DNA of 14,627 bases from CADCWF01 sp903864575 (lineage in GTDB: Bacteria; Chloroflexota; Chloroflexia; Thermomicrobiales; UBA6265). The notes under the pieces are model-generated. The model did no database searches. It had not been told where the DNA came from and saw only the letters and a list, made by a program, of their open reading frames with translations. Made by a program: the position numbers and the translations under genes. Shown one piece after another: positions 1-6,941 of the stretch. The stretch's first letter is position 1. The number at the start of each line of letters is the position of its first letter. The DNA is taken from the NCBI GenBank assembly GCA_040376155.1, contig JBEIRG010000057.1:1-14627 (forward strand), in the 5' to 3' direction.

Positions 1-192
1 CGAGCCGGTCGGTCGGTACATCGCAAGCGTGCCGCCTGCCACTGGCGGGCTTCCGTAAGTGGGCTGCTGATCCTGAATCAGGATCAGCTGTCCGGCCTTT
101 GGCCGCGCGAATGTATCGCGAACCGCAAGGGTACCGGCTGCGGCAACTCCGGCCGCGAAAACTGCCCTCCGATTGATGCGAGATCCCGTCAT
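1..192 (-). CDS. Tat-exported protein, N-terminal fragment
   Basis: Partial gene: the ATG at 192-190 opens 64 codons that run off the left edge of the window. The protein starts MTGSRINRRAVFAAGVAAAG and then continues with an Ala-rich hydrophobic stretch. The RR pair at residues 8-9 followed by A-V-F and a short hydrophobic core is a twin-arginine (Tat) signal peptide, so the product is probably exported in folded form. After the signal comes a polar segment (QDQQP) and a G-G-T-L motif near residue 54. Such a motif often begins the mature domain of ABC-transporter solute-binding proteins of the peptide-binding class, but the fragment is too short to fix the family. It lies 44 bp downstream of the LysE-family gene on the same strand and may share its transcript. 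The coding call is good; the family is open. Confidence 0.7.
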   Translation of the reverse strand, partial: MTGSRINRRAVFAAGVAAAGTLAVRDTFARPKAGQLILIQDQQPTYGSPPVAGGTLAMYRPTGS

Positions 193-236
193 GTTTCCGT
201 CCCCGCCGTCCGCCGCCCAATGGCCGGACTGTTGCG

Positions 237-875
237 TCATGCCTGCACGAGCCCAGCCAGACCTTTGATGCCGGACCAGGCAAAGTAGAGACCAAAGCCG
301 AGCAGCACCACCGCCCCGACGGCGGAAACAGCGCGCATCACCTTTGGTGAAACGAACGATCGGCCGAGGACCGTAAGCCCACCAAGGACGGTCGCCCAGA
401 TTGTGATGCCGACAAACACACCGGCAATCAGCACCGGTCCGGCGCCATTACCCGCCGCGGCAATCGCCGAGGCAATCAGCGCCGACCCGATCGAGAGCCA
501 GTAGACGATGCCCATCGGGTTGGACACTGCCATCAGAAAGCCCGTGAGAAATGACCGGCGCCCGGAGATGGGAGCGTCATCGATCTTGCCGTCCTGAAGC
601 ACGGCGATGAGCCCGGTGACGCCAAGATAGATCATGACGGCCGCGCCCGCGAGATACATCGGAACCCGCAGTTTCGGGCTATCGGCGATCTGCGCAACAC
701 CAGTGACCACCAGCGCGCAAAAGATCACGTCAGCGCACATTGCGCCGATGCCGACCAGCCAACCGCTGAAAAAACCGCCCGCAAGACCACGCCGGACGAT
801 TTCGATGTTGATCGGCCCGATCGGCGCAGCGAGCGCGAGCCCGACGATCATTCCTTGCACAAGGATATGCAGCAT
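237..875 (-). CDS. LysE/RhtB-family amino-acid exporter
   Basis: A 212-residue inner-membrane protein with about six hydrophobic segments (roughly residues 1-22, 33-60, 69-93, 109-139, 145-173 and 179-207). The first segment carries P18-I-G-P21-I-N, which matches the conserved N-terminal motif of LysE/RhtB exporters, and the length is typical of the family. Members export amino acids or related small molecules using the proton gradient; the substrate cannot be read from the sequence. An AG-rich stretch (GGAGGGAGGGG), whose final G lies 9 nt before the ATG at 875, makes a strong ribosome binding site and supports this start. The gene follows the HAD phosphatase by 63 bp on the same strand and precedes the Tat-exported protein by 44 bp. 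The family is clear; operon membership is uncertain. Confidence 0.88.
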   Translation of the reverse strand: MLHILVQGMIVGLALAAPIGPINIEIVRRGLAGGFFSGWLVGIGAMCADVIFCALVVTGVAQIADSPKLRVPMYLAGAAVMIYLGVTGLIAVLQDGKIDDAPISGRRSFLTGFLMAVSNPMGIVYWLSIGSALIASAIAAAGNGAGPVLIAGVFVGITIWATVLGGLTVLGRSFVSPKVMRAVSAVGAVVLLGFGLYFAWSGIKGLAGLVQA

Positions 876-938
876 TGAGCCGCGCCCCTCCCTCCAGATT
901 CCCCGGCTGGGCAGTCTAGCACCCGAACCGTCCTGCGC

Positions 939-1619
939 TCATGCATGGGGCCACGCGCGCAGGATGTCCGCGACCGCGTCGAGGTCGGCAACGTCATGCG
1001 CGGGAGTGGGGTCGCCGGGTTCGACCACGGCGGCTCGCCGGTTCATCCAGACGCTGCGGATGCCCGCGCGGTTCGCACCAAGGACGTCATAGTCCAGCAA
1101 ATCCCCGACATGGATCGCCGCATCAGGCTCGCGCTGTCCCAGTTTCAGTGCGGCCTTGAAGATTGACGGGTCGGGCTTCTCGGCGCCGAATTCACCGGAA
1201 ACGAGCGAAAAATCGGCGAGCCGTCCGACGCCCAACAGGTCGATCTTGGCCCGTTGGGTTTCCGCCGGGCCGTTTGTGATGATGCCAATCGGAAAGCCCT
1301 CAGCCCGCAAGGCGGAAAGAACCCGCACGGTTTCCGGAAACAGCTCGAGACCGTGAAACCGGTTTTCTCGGTACCACGCCGATGCGGCATGCGCAACTTC
1401 AGGATCATCGATGCCGTTAGCTGCGAGAAGTTCCTGGAAATGCGCGGTTCCATGTGGGTGCATACGGATCGACTGCGCGATCATACGTTCCAGCGTCGCA
1501 TCGTCCAGACCGGTACCGTGGGAGAAAGCGATGCGTAGCCGAATCGCTCGGGCGGCCGAGTAGTCGCACAGGGTGTCATCGAGATCGAACAGCGCAAGGG
1601 GCAAACGGGAATCAGACAT
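939..1619 (-). CDS. HAD-superfamily hydrolase (phosphatase-like)
   Basis: A 226-residue haloacid-dehalogenase-fold hydrolase. All four HAD motifs are present: D12-L-D14-D-T (nucleophile and acid/base aspartates), T115-N116 in GIITNG, K148 in EKPDP, and G172-D173 with D178 in HVGDLLDYD. A helical cap between motifs I and II places it in subfamily IA, with 5'-nucleotidases, phosphoglycolate phosphatases and N-acylneuraminate-9-phosphatases; the substrate cannot be told. The open frame continues upstream to 1775, but that part only overlaps the Lut fusion and lacks family similarity. The ATG at 1619 has AAAGG eight bases upstream and gives the normal length. The start lies inside the last codons of the upstream gene (8-bp overlap), so translation is probably coupled to it. 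Confidence 0.9.
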   Translation of the reverse strand: MSDSRLPLALFDLDDTLCDYSAARAIRLRIAFSHGTGLDDATLERMIAQSIRMHPHGTAHFQELLAANGIDDPEVAHAASAWYRENRFHGLELFPETVRVLSALRAEGFPIGIITNGPAETQRAKIDLLGVGRLADFSLVSGEFGAEKPDPSIFKAALKLGQREPDAAIHVGDLLDYDVLGANRAGIRSVWMNRRAAVVEPGDPTPAHDVADLDAVADILRAWPHA

Positions 1620-3840
1620 CGGGTGCGCCTTTCGCCGCGAGCCGCTCCGACACGATCTCCGCGATGTGGCGAACCTCAATCCTCCGTCCCTCTGCGTCGC
1701 ATCCGCCCCTGAGATGCATGATGCACCCCTGGTTGTCGGTAACGAGGATGCGGGCACCAGTGTCCTCGGCGTCATCGAGTTTCCGGTCCATCAACCGCTC
1801 GGCAATGTCCGGATACTCGAAGGAGAATGAGCCGCCGAAGCCGCAGCAGAGCGTCGATTCCTTCAAGTCCCGGACTTCGACTCCGCAAACATCCCGCAGG
1901 ATCCGGCGCGGTTCGGCGCGTAGCCCCAGGGCGTTGGAACCCTGACACGAGTCATGGTAGGCCACGACTCCGCCTGAACCGTCGTCGAGGGCGCCTGACT
2001 CCAGCCGTGCGATGTTGTCCATGAACGAGGTGAAGTCGCGCACCTTTGCCGAGATCGCGCGCGCCCGCGACCGCCACGCCGGATCATCGCGGAACAGGTG
2101 CTCGTAGTCCTGTGTCAGCGTTGCGACGCAACTGGCGCTGCCCGAGACGATGTAATCCACTCGTGCTTTTTCGAGAGCGGCGATCGTCTGGCAGGCCATC
2201 CAGCGGGCATGGCGCGCATCACCGGAGTTGAACGCTGGCAGGCCACAACAATGGAGCCCGTTGGGGACCAGCACGTTGACTCCCAAGGCCAGCATCGCCG
2301 AGCGAATGGCGAGCCCTTGCTCGGGGTAGAGCCGGTCCGTCATGCATCCGGGAAAGAGCGCCACGGTCTTGCCTGCCGCGCTGTTCGGTACGACCGGGCG
2401 ACTTCCCGGCTCCACCACCCCGCGGCGCACCTGATCCCGCAGCGGTTGCCGCGCGAGCGCGGGCATCGAGCGCCATCGCGTCTGATTCTTCAGCACCGGC
2501 GTCGACCGCATGCGGACGAACGCTCCTCCGCGCGTTGCCGCAAGCTGGGCCCGCTGGCCGATGCGGAAGGCGAGATCAGTCGGTTTCGGCCGAGCATAGA
2601 CGCCGAGGATGGCCTTCTTGACCGGTTTCAGTCCTTTCGCTTCGACCACCATTCGGCGCACATCGAGAATCTGGCGCGGCAGCGGGATGTGGACCGGACA
2701 CACTGTTTCACAGGCGTTACAGGAGAGACACAGGCTTTGTGGGCCGGCGGCGGCATCGATCCCATGAAGGAAGGGGGTCACGACGAGACCGATTGCTCCA
2801 GAGTATATGTGGCCAAAAACATGCCCACCCACCTCCCGGTATGGCGGGCACACATTGGCGCAGGCGGCGCACCGAATGCAATGCAGGGCCTCGACGAACT
2901 CCGGCAGCGCCGCCATCTTCCGGCGCCCGTTGTCGAGCAGAATGATGTGCATCTCATGGCCTTCGGTCGGCCCGGTGATGAACGTGGAGTAGCTCGTGAT
3001 CCGCTGCGCCGTGCCGGATCGTCCGAGGAGACGCAACTGGATCATTGCGTCCTCCCAGGTCGGCACCAGTTTTTCGATCCCGGCGAACACGACATGGACG
3101 GGGGGGAGCGACGCAGTGAGGCGTCCGTTGCCCTCGTTCGTGACCATCATCACTGTTCCGGATTCGGCGATGAGCGCGTTCGCGCCGGTGATGCCCATGC
3201 CTGCCGCGAAGAAGACCTTGCGGATTTCGTCGCGAGCGACGCGCACCTGCTCGCCGATGTCCTCGCGGGAGATCTCCCGGCCAAGCACCTCGGAAAAGAT
3301 CTCCCCCACTTCGACCCGGGACAGATGCACGGCGGGCATCACCATGTGACTCGGACGCTCGTGGCGGAGTTGGACGATCCATTCCCCAAGATCGGTTTCG
3401 ATGGCTTCGATCCCGGCATCGGCGAACGCCTGATTGAGTTCCGTCTCCTCCGTCACCATCGACTTTGACTTGGCGACGAGGTTCACGGAATGCCGCTGCG
3501 CGATGTCCCGGACTATCCGGTTTGCATCGTCGGCGGTAGCGGCGCGATGAACCATGACGCCTGCTTTTTCGGCCTCGGCCTGAAACTGGTCGAGGTAGCG
3601 GTCGATGTCATCCGTGATCAGGGTCTTGGAACGCTTGAGCCGAGCGCGAAGCGACTCGAACTCGACTTCGGCCATGACATCCCCGCGCGACTGCCGCCAG
3701 CCTTGCTGGAACCGCGTGAGGTTGCCGCTGAGACGTTCTGCGCCAAGGGCGCGCCCGTACCGTTCGGCGAAGGGAACCGTGTCATGAGGAAGATGCTCTC
3801 CAGCGGATGGCTGCCCTGCGGACCGGGTTGCGACACTCAT
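1612..3840 (-). CDS. lutB: LutB-LutA fusion, iron-sulfur lactate-type oxidoreductase
   Basis: A 742-residue protein joining two subunits that are usually separate. Residues ~60-300 form a LUD domain. They are followed by two 4Fe-4S clusters, C321/C324/C327/C331 and C371/C374/C377/C381; this is the LutB/LldF half. After a basic linker come two cysteine-rich CCG domains, with C499 and C531-C532 in the first and C632 and C665-C666 in the second; this is the LutA/LldE half. In the known LutABC system, LutA, LutB and LutC together oxidise L-lactate to pyruvate. LutC is not in this window. AAGGGAG ten bases before the ATG at 3840 supports the start. The gene is first in a minus-strand set and its end overlaps the HAD gene. 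The architecture is certain; the substrate (lactate or another 2-hydroxyacid) is inferred. Confidence 0.92.
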   Translation of the reverse strand: MSVATRSAGQPSAGEHLPHDTVPFAERYGRALGAERLSGNLTRFQQGWRQSRGDVMAEVEFESLRARLKRSKTLITDDIDRYLDQFQAEAEKAGVMVHRAATADDANRIVRDIAQRHSVNLVAKSKSMVTEETELNQAFADAGIEAIETDLGEWIVQLRHERPSHMVMPAVHLSRVEVGEIFSEVLGREISREDIGEQVRVARDEIRKVFFAAGMGITGANALIAESGTVMMVTNEGNGRLTASLPPVHVVFAGIEKLVPTWEDAMIQLRLLGRSGTAQRITSYSTFITGPTEGHEMHIILLDNGRRKMAALPEFVEALHCIRCAACANVCPPYREVGGHVFGHIYSGAIGLVVTPFLHGIDAAAGPQSLCLSCNACETVCPVHIPLPRQILDVRRMVVEAKGLKPVKKAILGVYARPKPTDLAFRIGQRAQLAATRGGAFVRMRSTPVLKNQTRWRSMPALARQPLRDQVRRGVVEPGSRPVVPNSAAGKTVALFPGCMTDRLYPEQGLAIRSAMLALGVNVLVPNGLHCCGLPAFNSGDARHARWMACQTIAALEKARVDYIVSGSASCVATLTQDYEHLFRDDPAWRSRARAISAKVRDFTSFMDNIARLESGALDDGSGGVVAYHDSCQGSNALGLRAEPRRILRDVCGVEVRDLKESTLCCGFGGSFSFEYPDIAERLMDRKLDDAEDTGARILVTDNQGCIMHLRGGCDAEGRRIEVRHIAEIVSERLAAKGAPDV

Positions 3841-3924
3841 CCTGCGCTGCTCCCTTGCGTGATCGAGGCGTCATGGAAAAGGATACGGTGGGCGCGATGC
3901 GGATGCCGACCGCATGCTTCACTC

Positions 3925-3930
3925 GAGGAG
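3925..3930 (+). promoter_or_regulatory. Ribosome binding site of the LLM oxidoreductase
   Basis: GAGGAG ends 5 nt before the ATG at 3936. This is the strongest Shine-Dalgarno in the region. It decides the start against in-frame ATGs at 3807, 3873, 3897 and 3903, which would add residues with no family similarity. Confidence 0.8.
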
Positions 3931-3935
3931 CGGTC

Positions 3936-4814
3936 ATGCAGTTCGGAGCGATTTTTCCGCAGATGGACGGCGCACTTTCGCGGTCGGATATCCGGCGTTG
4001 GGTTGAAGGCGTCGAGGGACTCGGTTTCCACCATATCCTCGTGTATGAGCACGTTCTTGGGGCGGACCCGGCCGGTCGTGAGAACTGGACCGGGATGACT
4101 TTCGAGACGCCGTTCCACGAACCGTTGACCCTCATCGCTCACATGGCCGCCATCTCCGACACGCTCGCGTTTGCGACCGGAGTGTTGGTGCTGCCTCAGC
4201 GCCAGACCGCGCTGGTCGCCAAACAGGCGGCCGAGGCCGATCTCCTGGCCGGTGGGCGATTCCGTCTCGGGGTCGGCGTCGGCTGGAACGGGGTCGAGTA
4301 CGAGGCGCTTGGCCAGTCGCTGTCCACCCGCGGGCGACGTTGCAACGAGCAGATCGGCCTCCTTCGGAGGTACTGGACCGAACCGGTCGTCGAGTTTCAC
4401 GGGGAGTTCGATCAGGTCGATCGGGCGGGCATCAACCCGTTGCCAATCCAGCGGCCGATCCCTATCTGGGTGGGCGGAGACTCGGCTGCCGCGATGCATC
4501 GCGCCGGAACGCTCGGCGACGGATGGTTTCCGCACGGTCGGCCGGGCGAGGACATGAATGCGCGCATTGCGAACGTCAATGCAACTGCAGCGGCCGCAGG
4601 ACGCCCGGCCAACTCGGTCGGGGTCGAAGCTCGGCTGACGCTCCGCGAACTTCGCAGCGAGGACGTGGCGCTGGAGGTGGACCGATGGCGATCCACCGCG
4701 GGGGTTACGCATCTCGGAATCGACACCCATGGGTTCGGTTTCCGTAGCGCGGACCATCATCTCGAGACGCTGGAGGGGTTTGTGCACGCAATCGGCGGAT
4801 TACCTGCCGGCTAG
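3936..4814 (+). CDS. LLM-class oxidoreductase, probably F420-dependent
   Basis: A 292-residue TIM-barrel flavin/F420 oxidoreductase of the luciferase-like monooxygenase class. It opens with MQFGAIFPQ and contains GFHHILVYEHVLG, an LVLPQR stretch after the third strand, and RFRLGVGVGWNGVEYEALG, the hallmark region of the LLM group often annotated as Rv2161c-like F420-dependent oxidoreductases. PIWVGGDSAAAMHRA near residue 180 matches the later cofactor-binding segment. The reaction is a two-electron hydride transfer on an unknown substrate; F420 rather than FMN is inferred from the subfamily. The frame is open upstream to 3807, but the ATG at 3936 with GAGGAG is preferred. It diverges from the Lut fusion across 95 bp and ends 6 bp from the convergent NTF2-like gene. 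Confidence 0.9.
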   Translation: MQFGAIFPQMDGALSRSDIRRWVEGVEGLGFHHILVYEHVLGADPAGRENWTGMTFETPFHEPLTLIAHMAAISDTLAFATGVLVLPQRQTALVAKQAAEADLLAGGRFRLGVGVGWNGVEYEALGQSLSTRGRRCNEQIGLLRRYWTEPVVEFHGEFDQVDRAGINPLPIQRPIPIWVGGDSAAAMHRAGTLGDGWFPHGRPGEDMNARIANVNATAAAAGRPANSVGVEARLTLRELRSEDVALEVDRWRSTAGVTHLGIDTHGFGFRSADHHLETLEGFVHAIGGLPAG

Positions 4815-4823
4815 GCGCGCCTA
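4812..4823. repeat. 12-bp palindrome made from two convergent stop codons
   Basis: TAGGCGCGCCTA is a perfect palindrome. Its first three bases are the stop of the LLM gene and its last three are the stop of the minus-strand NTF2-like gene. There is no loop and no T-run, so it is not a normal intrinsic terminator, although it is the only symmetric element at this convergence. Confidence 0.6.
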
Positions 4824-5240
4824 CCCCATCGCGTCGTCCCAAAACAGCCGCTTGAACTCGGCCGAGTCGTAGTAGCCCACGATGCTGACGATCCGCCCAT
4901 CGTTCACCCGGAGAACCGCCAACTGCTCCGAGACCAACTCGCGGCCGAGGTGAGGAGCATATTCGCGGACAAGGAACTGCACTGCTGCCCGATCCTCGGT
5001 GGCGATGACGTCGGTAACGTCCCAGCGGGCGGTGGGATACGAGGAGACGACCGTGCCGAAGTAGGCCACGATGTCGTCTGCCGGGCGAATAGCGTCGCGG
5101 TGCGGGAGCGATCGAAACGTCGCGTGGTCGGCCAGCGTCGCGCGGAGGCGATGCGGGTCGCGGGCGTCGATTGCGCCGAAAAACTCCCTGCCGAGGCGTT
5201 CGGCGTTTGCGGGGGCAGCGGCGGGTCCGTCATGTTCCAT
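4821..5240 (-). CDS. NTF2-like (SnoaL-type) small protein
   Basis: A 139-residue protein with the alpha+beta pattern of the NTF2/SnoaL fold. An N-terminal helix (residues ~10-35, REFFGAIDARDPHRLRATLA) is followed by DHATFRSLPHRDAI. Then come a helix (IVAYFGTVVSSYP) and beta strands (WDVTDVIATEDRAAVQFLVR, ELVSEQLAVLRVNDGRIVSIVGYYD). The closing I-V-G-Y-Y-D-S with a final helix is typical of nuclear-transport-factor-2-family proteins annotated as SnoaL-like. Members range from ketosteroid isomerases and polyketide cyclases to proteins with no known activity, so no reaction is assigned. GGGGAG precedes the ATG at 5240 by about 9 bases. It is the last gene of a four-gene minus-strand run, 29 bp after a DinB gene. 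Confidence 0.82.
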   Translation of the reverse strand: MEHDGPAAAPANAERLGREFFGAIDARDPHRLRATLADHATFRSLPHRDAIRPADDIVAYFGTVVSSYPTARWDVTDVIATEDRAAVQFLVREYAPHLGRELVSEQLAVLRVNDGRIVSIVGYYDSAEFKRLFWDDAMG

Positions 5241-5269
5241 GGGCAGCTTCTCCCCGGTGGTGCGCCGCG

Positions 5270-5854
5270 TTACTGCGCGAGTCTGAGCAGATCCGCGAGC
5301 GCGGCCTGGGAGGCCTGCGCGATGCCGGCGCGGGCGCCGGAGCGGGTCAATGCCCGGTCGATTTCGCCGAGATGGCGCTGGTCATCGAGCACGAGACGCT
5401 CGGCGGTTTTTCGGATGGTGGTGTCGTGGCTGGCGCGGCTGATGCCATCGCGATTCCACGCGTCATCGGGCAGCGTGCGAAGAAGCGAGGTCGTCGACTG
5501 TCGAAGTCGGCGGAATTCGGCCATGATCTCGAACACACGAGCCTGCCGGTCGAACGCGACGTCTGCCTCGGTGCGAACCACCGGCGGGAGGGCGTCAAGA
5601 TTCGGACGGTCCTGCATCGCCATGGCGTAGACGCGCGGGTAGATCTGAAGCTCGTGATCGCGCATTTGGATCACCAGATCTTTCACCGACGCCTCGTCGC
5701 GGTATGGCGAACGGGAGAGTTTGATGTCTTCGTGAATCGGGGAAAGCCAGCGTGAAAGGTGATTCACTGTGTAGAGGAGCCGGATGATAATGGAGTCATT
5801 GGTCAACTGGGAAACCGGCTTCTCGATTGTCGTGTCCACCATGCCGCCCTTCAT
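5270..5854 (-). CDS. DinB-family protein
   Basis: A 194-residue, largely helical protein with features of the DinB/YfiT four-helix bundle. A first helix contains H32 in YTVNHLSRW. Helix 2 reads VKDLVIQMRDHELQIYPRVY, a phrase typical of a DinB branch common in Chloroflexi. The C-terminal SHDTTIRKTAERLVLDDQRHLGEI carries H143 and H161. The three-histidine metal site of the fold may be formed by H32 or H67 with H143 and H161. Known relatives include mycothiol- and bacillithiol-linked transferases and many proteins of unknown role; nothing here identifies the thiol. The start is uncertain: ATG at 5854 has GGGAGG only 4 nt away, and ATG at 5842 is also possible. Neighbours are another DinB gene 76 bp upstream and the NTF2-like gene downstream. 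Confidence 0.82.
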   Translation of the reverse strand: MKGGMVDTTIEKPVSQLTNDSIIIRLLYTVNHLSRWLSPIHEDIKLSRSPYRDEASVKDLVIQMRDHELQIYPRVYAMAMQDRPNLDALPPVVRTEADVAFDRQARVFEIMAEFRRLRQSTTSLLRTLPDDAWNRDGISRASHDTTIRKTAERLVLDDQRHLGEIDRALTRSGARAGIAQASQAALADLLRLAQ

Positions 5855-5930
5855 AAGGCCTCCCGGAATTCATGCCCGTCCTTCGCGGAAGAGGATACGG
5901 CTTGCCGCGCATCCTCACAATGGGTGCGGG

Positions 5931-6416
5931 TCACGCGAGCGCATCCCGAACCTGATCGAGATGCTCCCGGGAATGGTCCCGGATACGGCTGGCCAGCCAT
6001 TCGACGGTGATTGGTCCGAGGGTGGAATGATTCCCGGTTCGCATCCAGCCAGCGCCATCGAGCGGCGCCAGCAGCGCCACGAAGCGATTTCGGGTTTCCG
6101 CGAACCGGGCGAGCACCACGCGCGGGTCGCGAGAACGGTAATCATGTTCGATGTCCCAGAGAGCTCCATCATACGCGGGAAGGTCGGGGTGATCGTCTGC
6201 CAGAACGGCCTCGAGCCGCCACAGGAGAATCTCCTCCCAGTCAAGCAGGTGACACAGCACCTCGACGACCCCCCAGCCGCCGCCGCTGGCAGGCCGGGAC
6301 AAGGCATCCAATGTCATGCCGCTCAATAGCCGTTCGAGTTCCCCCGGGAACGCCTCCAGTTCGGCCACGATTTGCGCGTGCTCCTGGTCAGAAAGGGAAC
6401 TTGCGGGGTCGGTCAT
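5931..6416 (-). CDS. DinB_2-type putative metal-binding protein
   Basis: A 161-residue helical protein of the DinB/DinB_2 group. It has a first helix ending in ELERLLSGM, then ASGGGWGVVEVLCHLLDWEEILLWRLE with H56, and a C-terminal VEWLASRIRDHSREHLDQVR with H148 and H152. H56 plus the H-x3-H pair is the expected three-histidine metal site. GGWGVVEVLCHL corresponds to the 'W-S-x-x-E-x-x-x-H' phrase seen in this family. The frame is open to 6527, but the ATG at 6416 has AAAGG eight bases upstream and removes a Cys/Arg-rich extension with no family similarity. It sits between the JAMM gene (58 bp upstream) and the other DinB gene. The two DinB proteins are very different in sequence, so this is not a recent duplication. 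The substrate is unknown. Confidence 0.85.
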   Translation of the reverse strand: MTDPASSLSDQEHAQIVAELEAFPGELERLLSGMTLDALSRPASGGGWGVVEVLCHLLDWEEILLWRLEAVLADDHPDLPAYDGALWDIEHDYRSRDPRVVLARFAETRNRFVALLAPLDGAGWMRTGNHSTLGPITVEWLASRIRDHSREHLDQVRDALA

Positions 6417-6474
6417 CGGTCGCCTTTCGCGGGACGGTGGGCAGCGACAAATCGCCGCGGTTGACGGAACATCG

Positions 6475-6927
6475 TCACGGTACGATCTGGATGAGCACTT
6501 CCGAGACGCGTCCAGGAATCGGATCAACGCTCCACGCCCGAAGCTCGCATCGTCCAGCAGTCACGTCGGCGATTACCATCAACGCGCCCGGATAGTGAAA
6601 CTCCCGGAGATCGGTGACCGAGGGTGTTGCAGGACCAGACGGATGAGAGTGAACGATGGCCAGCAATGTCGTGTTTCCTCGCTCCATCTCGTCCAAAGCC
6701 TGCGCGACCTCGGATGGGAGCATTGTATAGCGTGTTGGGGACTGGTCGATGTTGGTTCCGGCAAAGAACCTGTCAGCCGCGCCGCCTTCGCCGGTTCGCG
6801 ACCCTGACAGAAGTCCACAGCCTTCGTTGGGAAGCGCGCCGCGAAGATGCGCTGAGATTTCCGCAGCGATCTGTTGCGGCAGCCGAAGGCGCTCCATACG
6901 ATTCGAACCCGTCTCATTCCAGCGCAC
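6475..6927 (-). CDS. JAMM/MPN+ metalloprotease (M67-like)
   Basis: A protein of up to 150 residues with a complete JAMM zinc site, numbered from the GTG at 6927. E35 lies in PNEGCGLLSG. H93-S-H95-P is followed by S103 and D106 (HSHPSGPATPSVTD), giving the E...HxH-x7-S-x2-D pattern. Bacterial JAMM proteins remove ubiquitin-like or sulfur-carrier partners; mycobacterial Mec, which releases cysteine from CysO, is the best-known example. No ThiS/MoaD-like or CysM gene is in this window, so the partner is unknown. The start may be the GTG at 6927 (TGGAG 10 nt upstream) or the ATG at 6897. The first choice leaves only 14 bp to the start of the divergent peptidase. It is the first gene of the JAMM-DinB-DinB-NTF2 run. 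Confidence 0.88.
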   Translation of the reverse strand: MRWNETGSNRMERLRLPQQIAAEISAHLRGALPNEGCGLLSGSRTGEGGAADRFFAGTNIDQSPTRYTMLPSEVAQALDEMERGNTTLLAIVHSHPSGPATPSVTDLREFHYPGALMVIADVTAGRCELRAWSVDPIPGRVSEVLIQIVP

Positions 6928-6929
6928 CG

Positions 6930-6935
6930 TACAAT
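6930..6935 (+). promoter_or_regulatory. Candidate -10 element for the M1 peptidase
   Basis: TACAAT matches 5 of 6 bases of the sigma-70-type -10 consensus and ends 6 nt before the ATG at 6942. A transcript from here would begin at or next to the start codon, i.e. be leaderless. I see no good -35 at the usual distance, so this stays weak. Confidence 0.3.
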
Positions 6936-6941
6936 GACTCC

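Noticed and set aside
66..88. Perfect 23-base palindrome (11-bp arms, 1-base centre)
   Set aside because: It lies inside the coding part of the Tat-exported protein and reads as ordinary codons (LILIQDQQ). With a single central base it cannot form a normal hairpin. No second copy was noticed.
2098..3468. 456-codon open frame on the plus strand
   Set aside because: It is antisense to the Lut fusion. The fusion has intact motifs and cluster cysteines, and the plus-strand product has no recognisable domain; long shadows are expected at this GC content.
3897..3915. Small inverted repeat ATGCGG/CCGCAT between the Lut fusion and the LLM gene
   Set aside because: A 6-bp arm in GC-rich DNA is expected by chance, and no promoter element aligns with it.
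6899..6916. GGGTTCGAATC-like string on the minus strand resembling a tRNA T-arm
   Set aside because: The flanking bases do not form the five-pair T-stem, there is no acceptor, D- or anticodon arm around it, and it lies in the start region of the JAMM gene.
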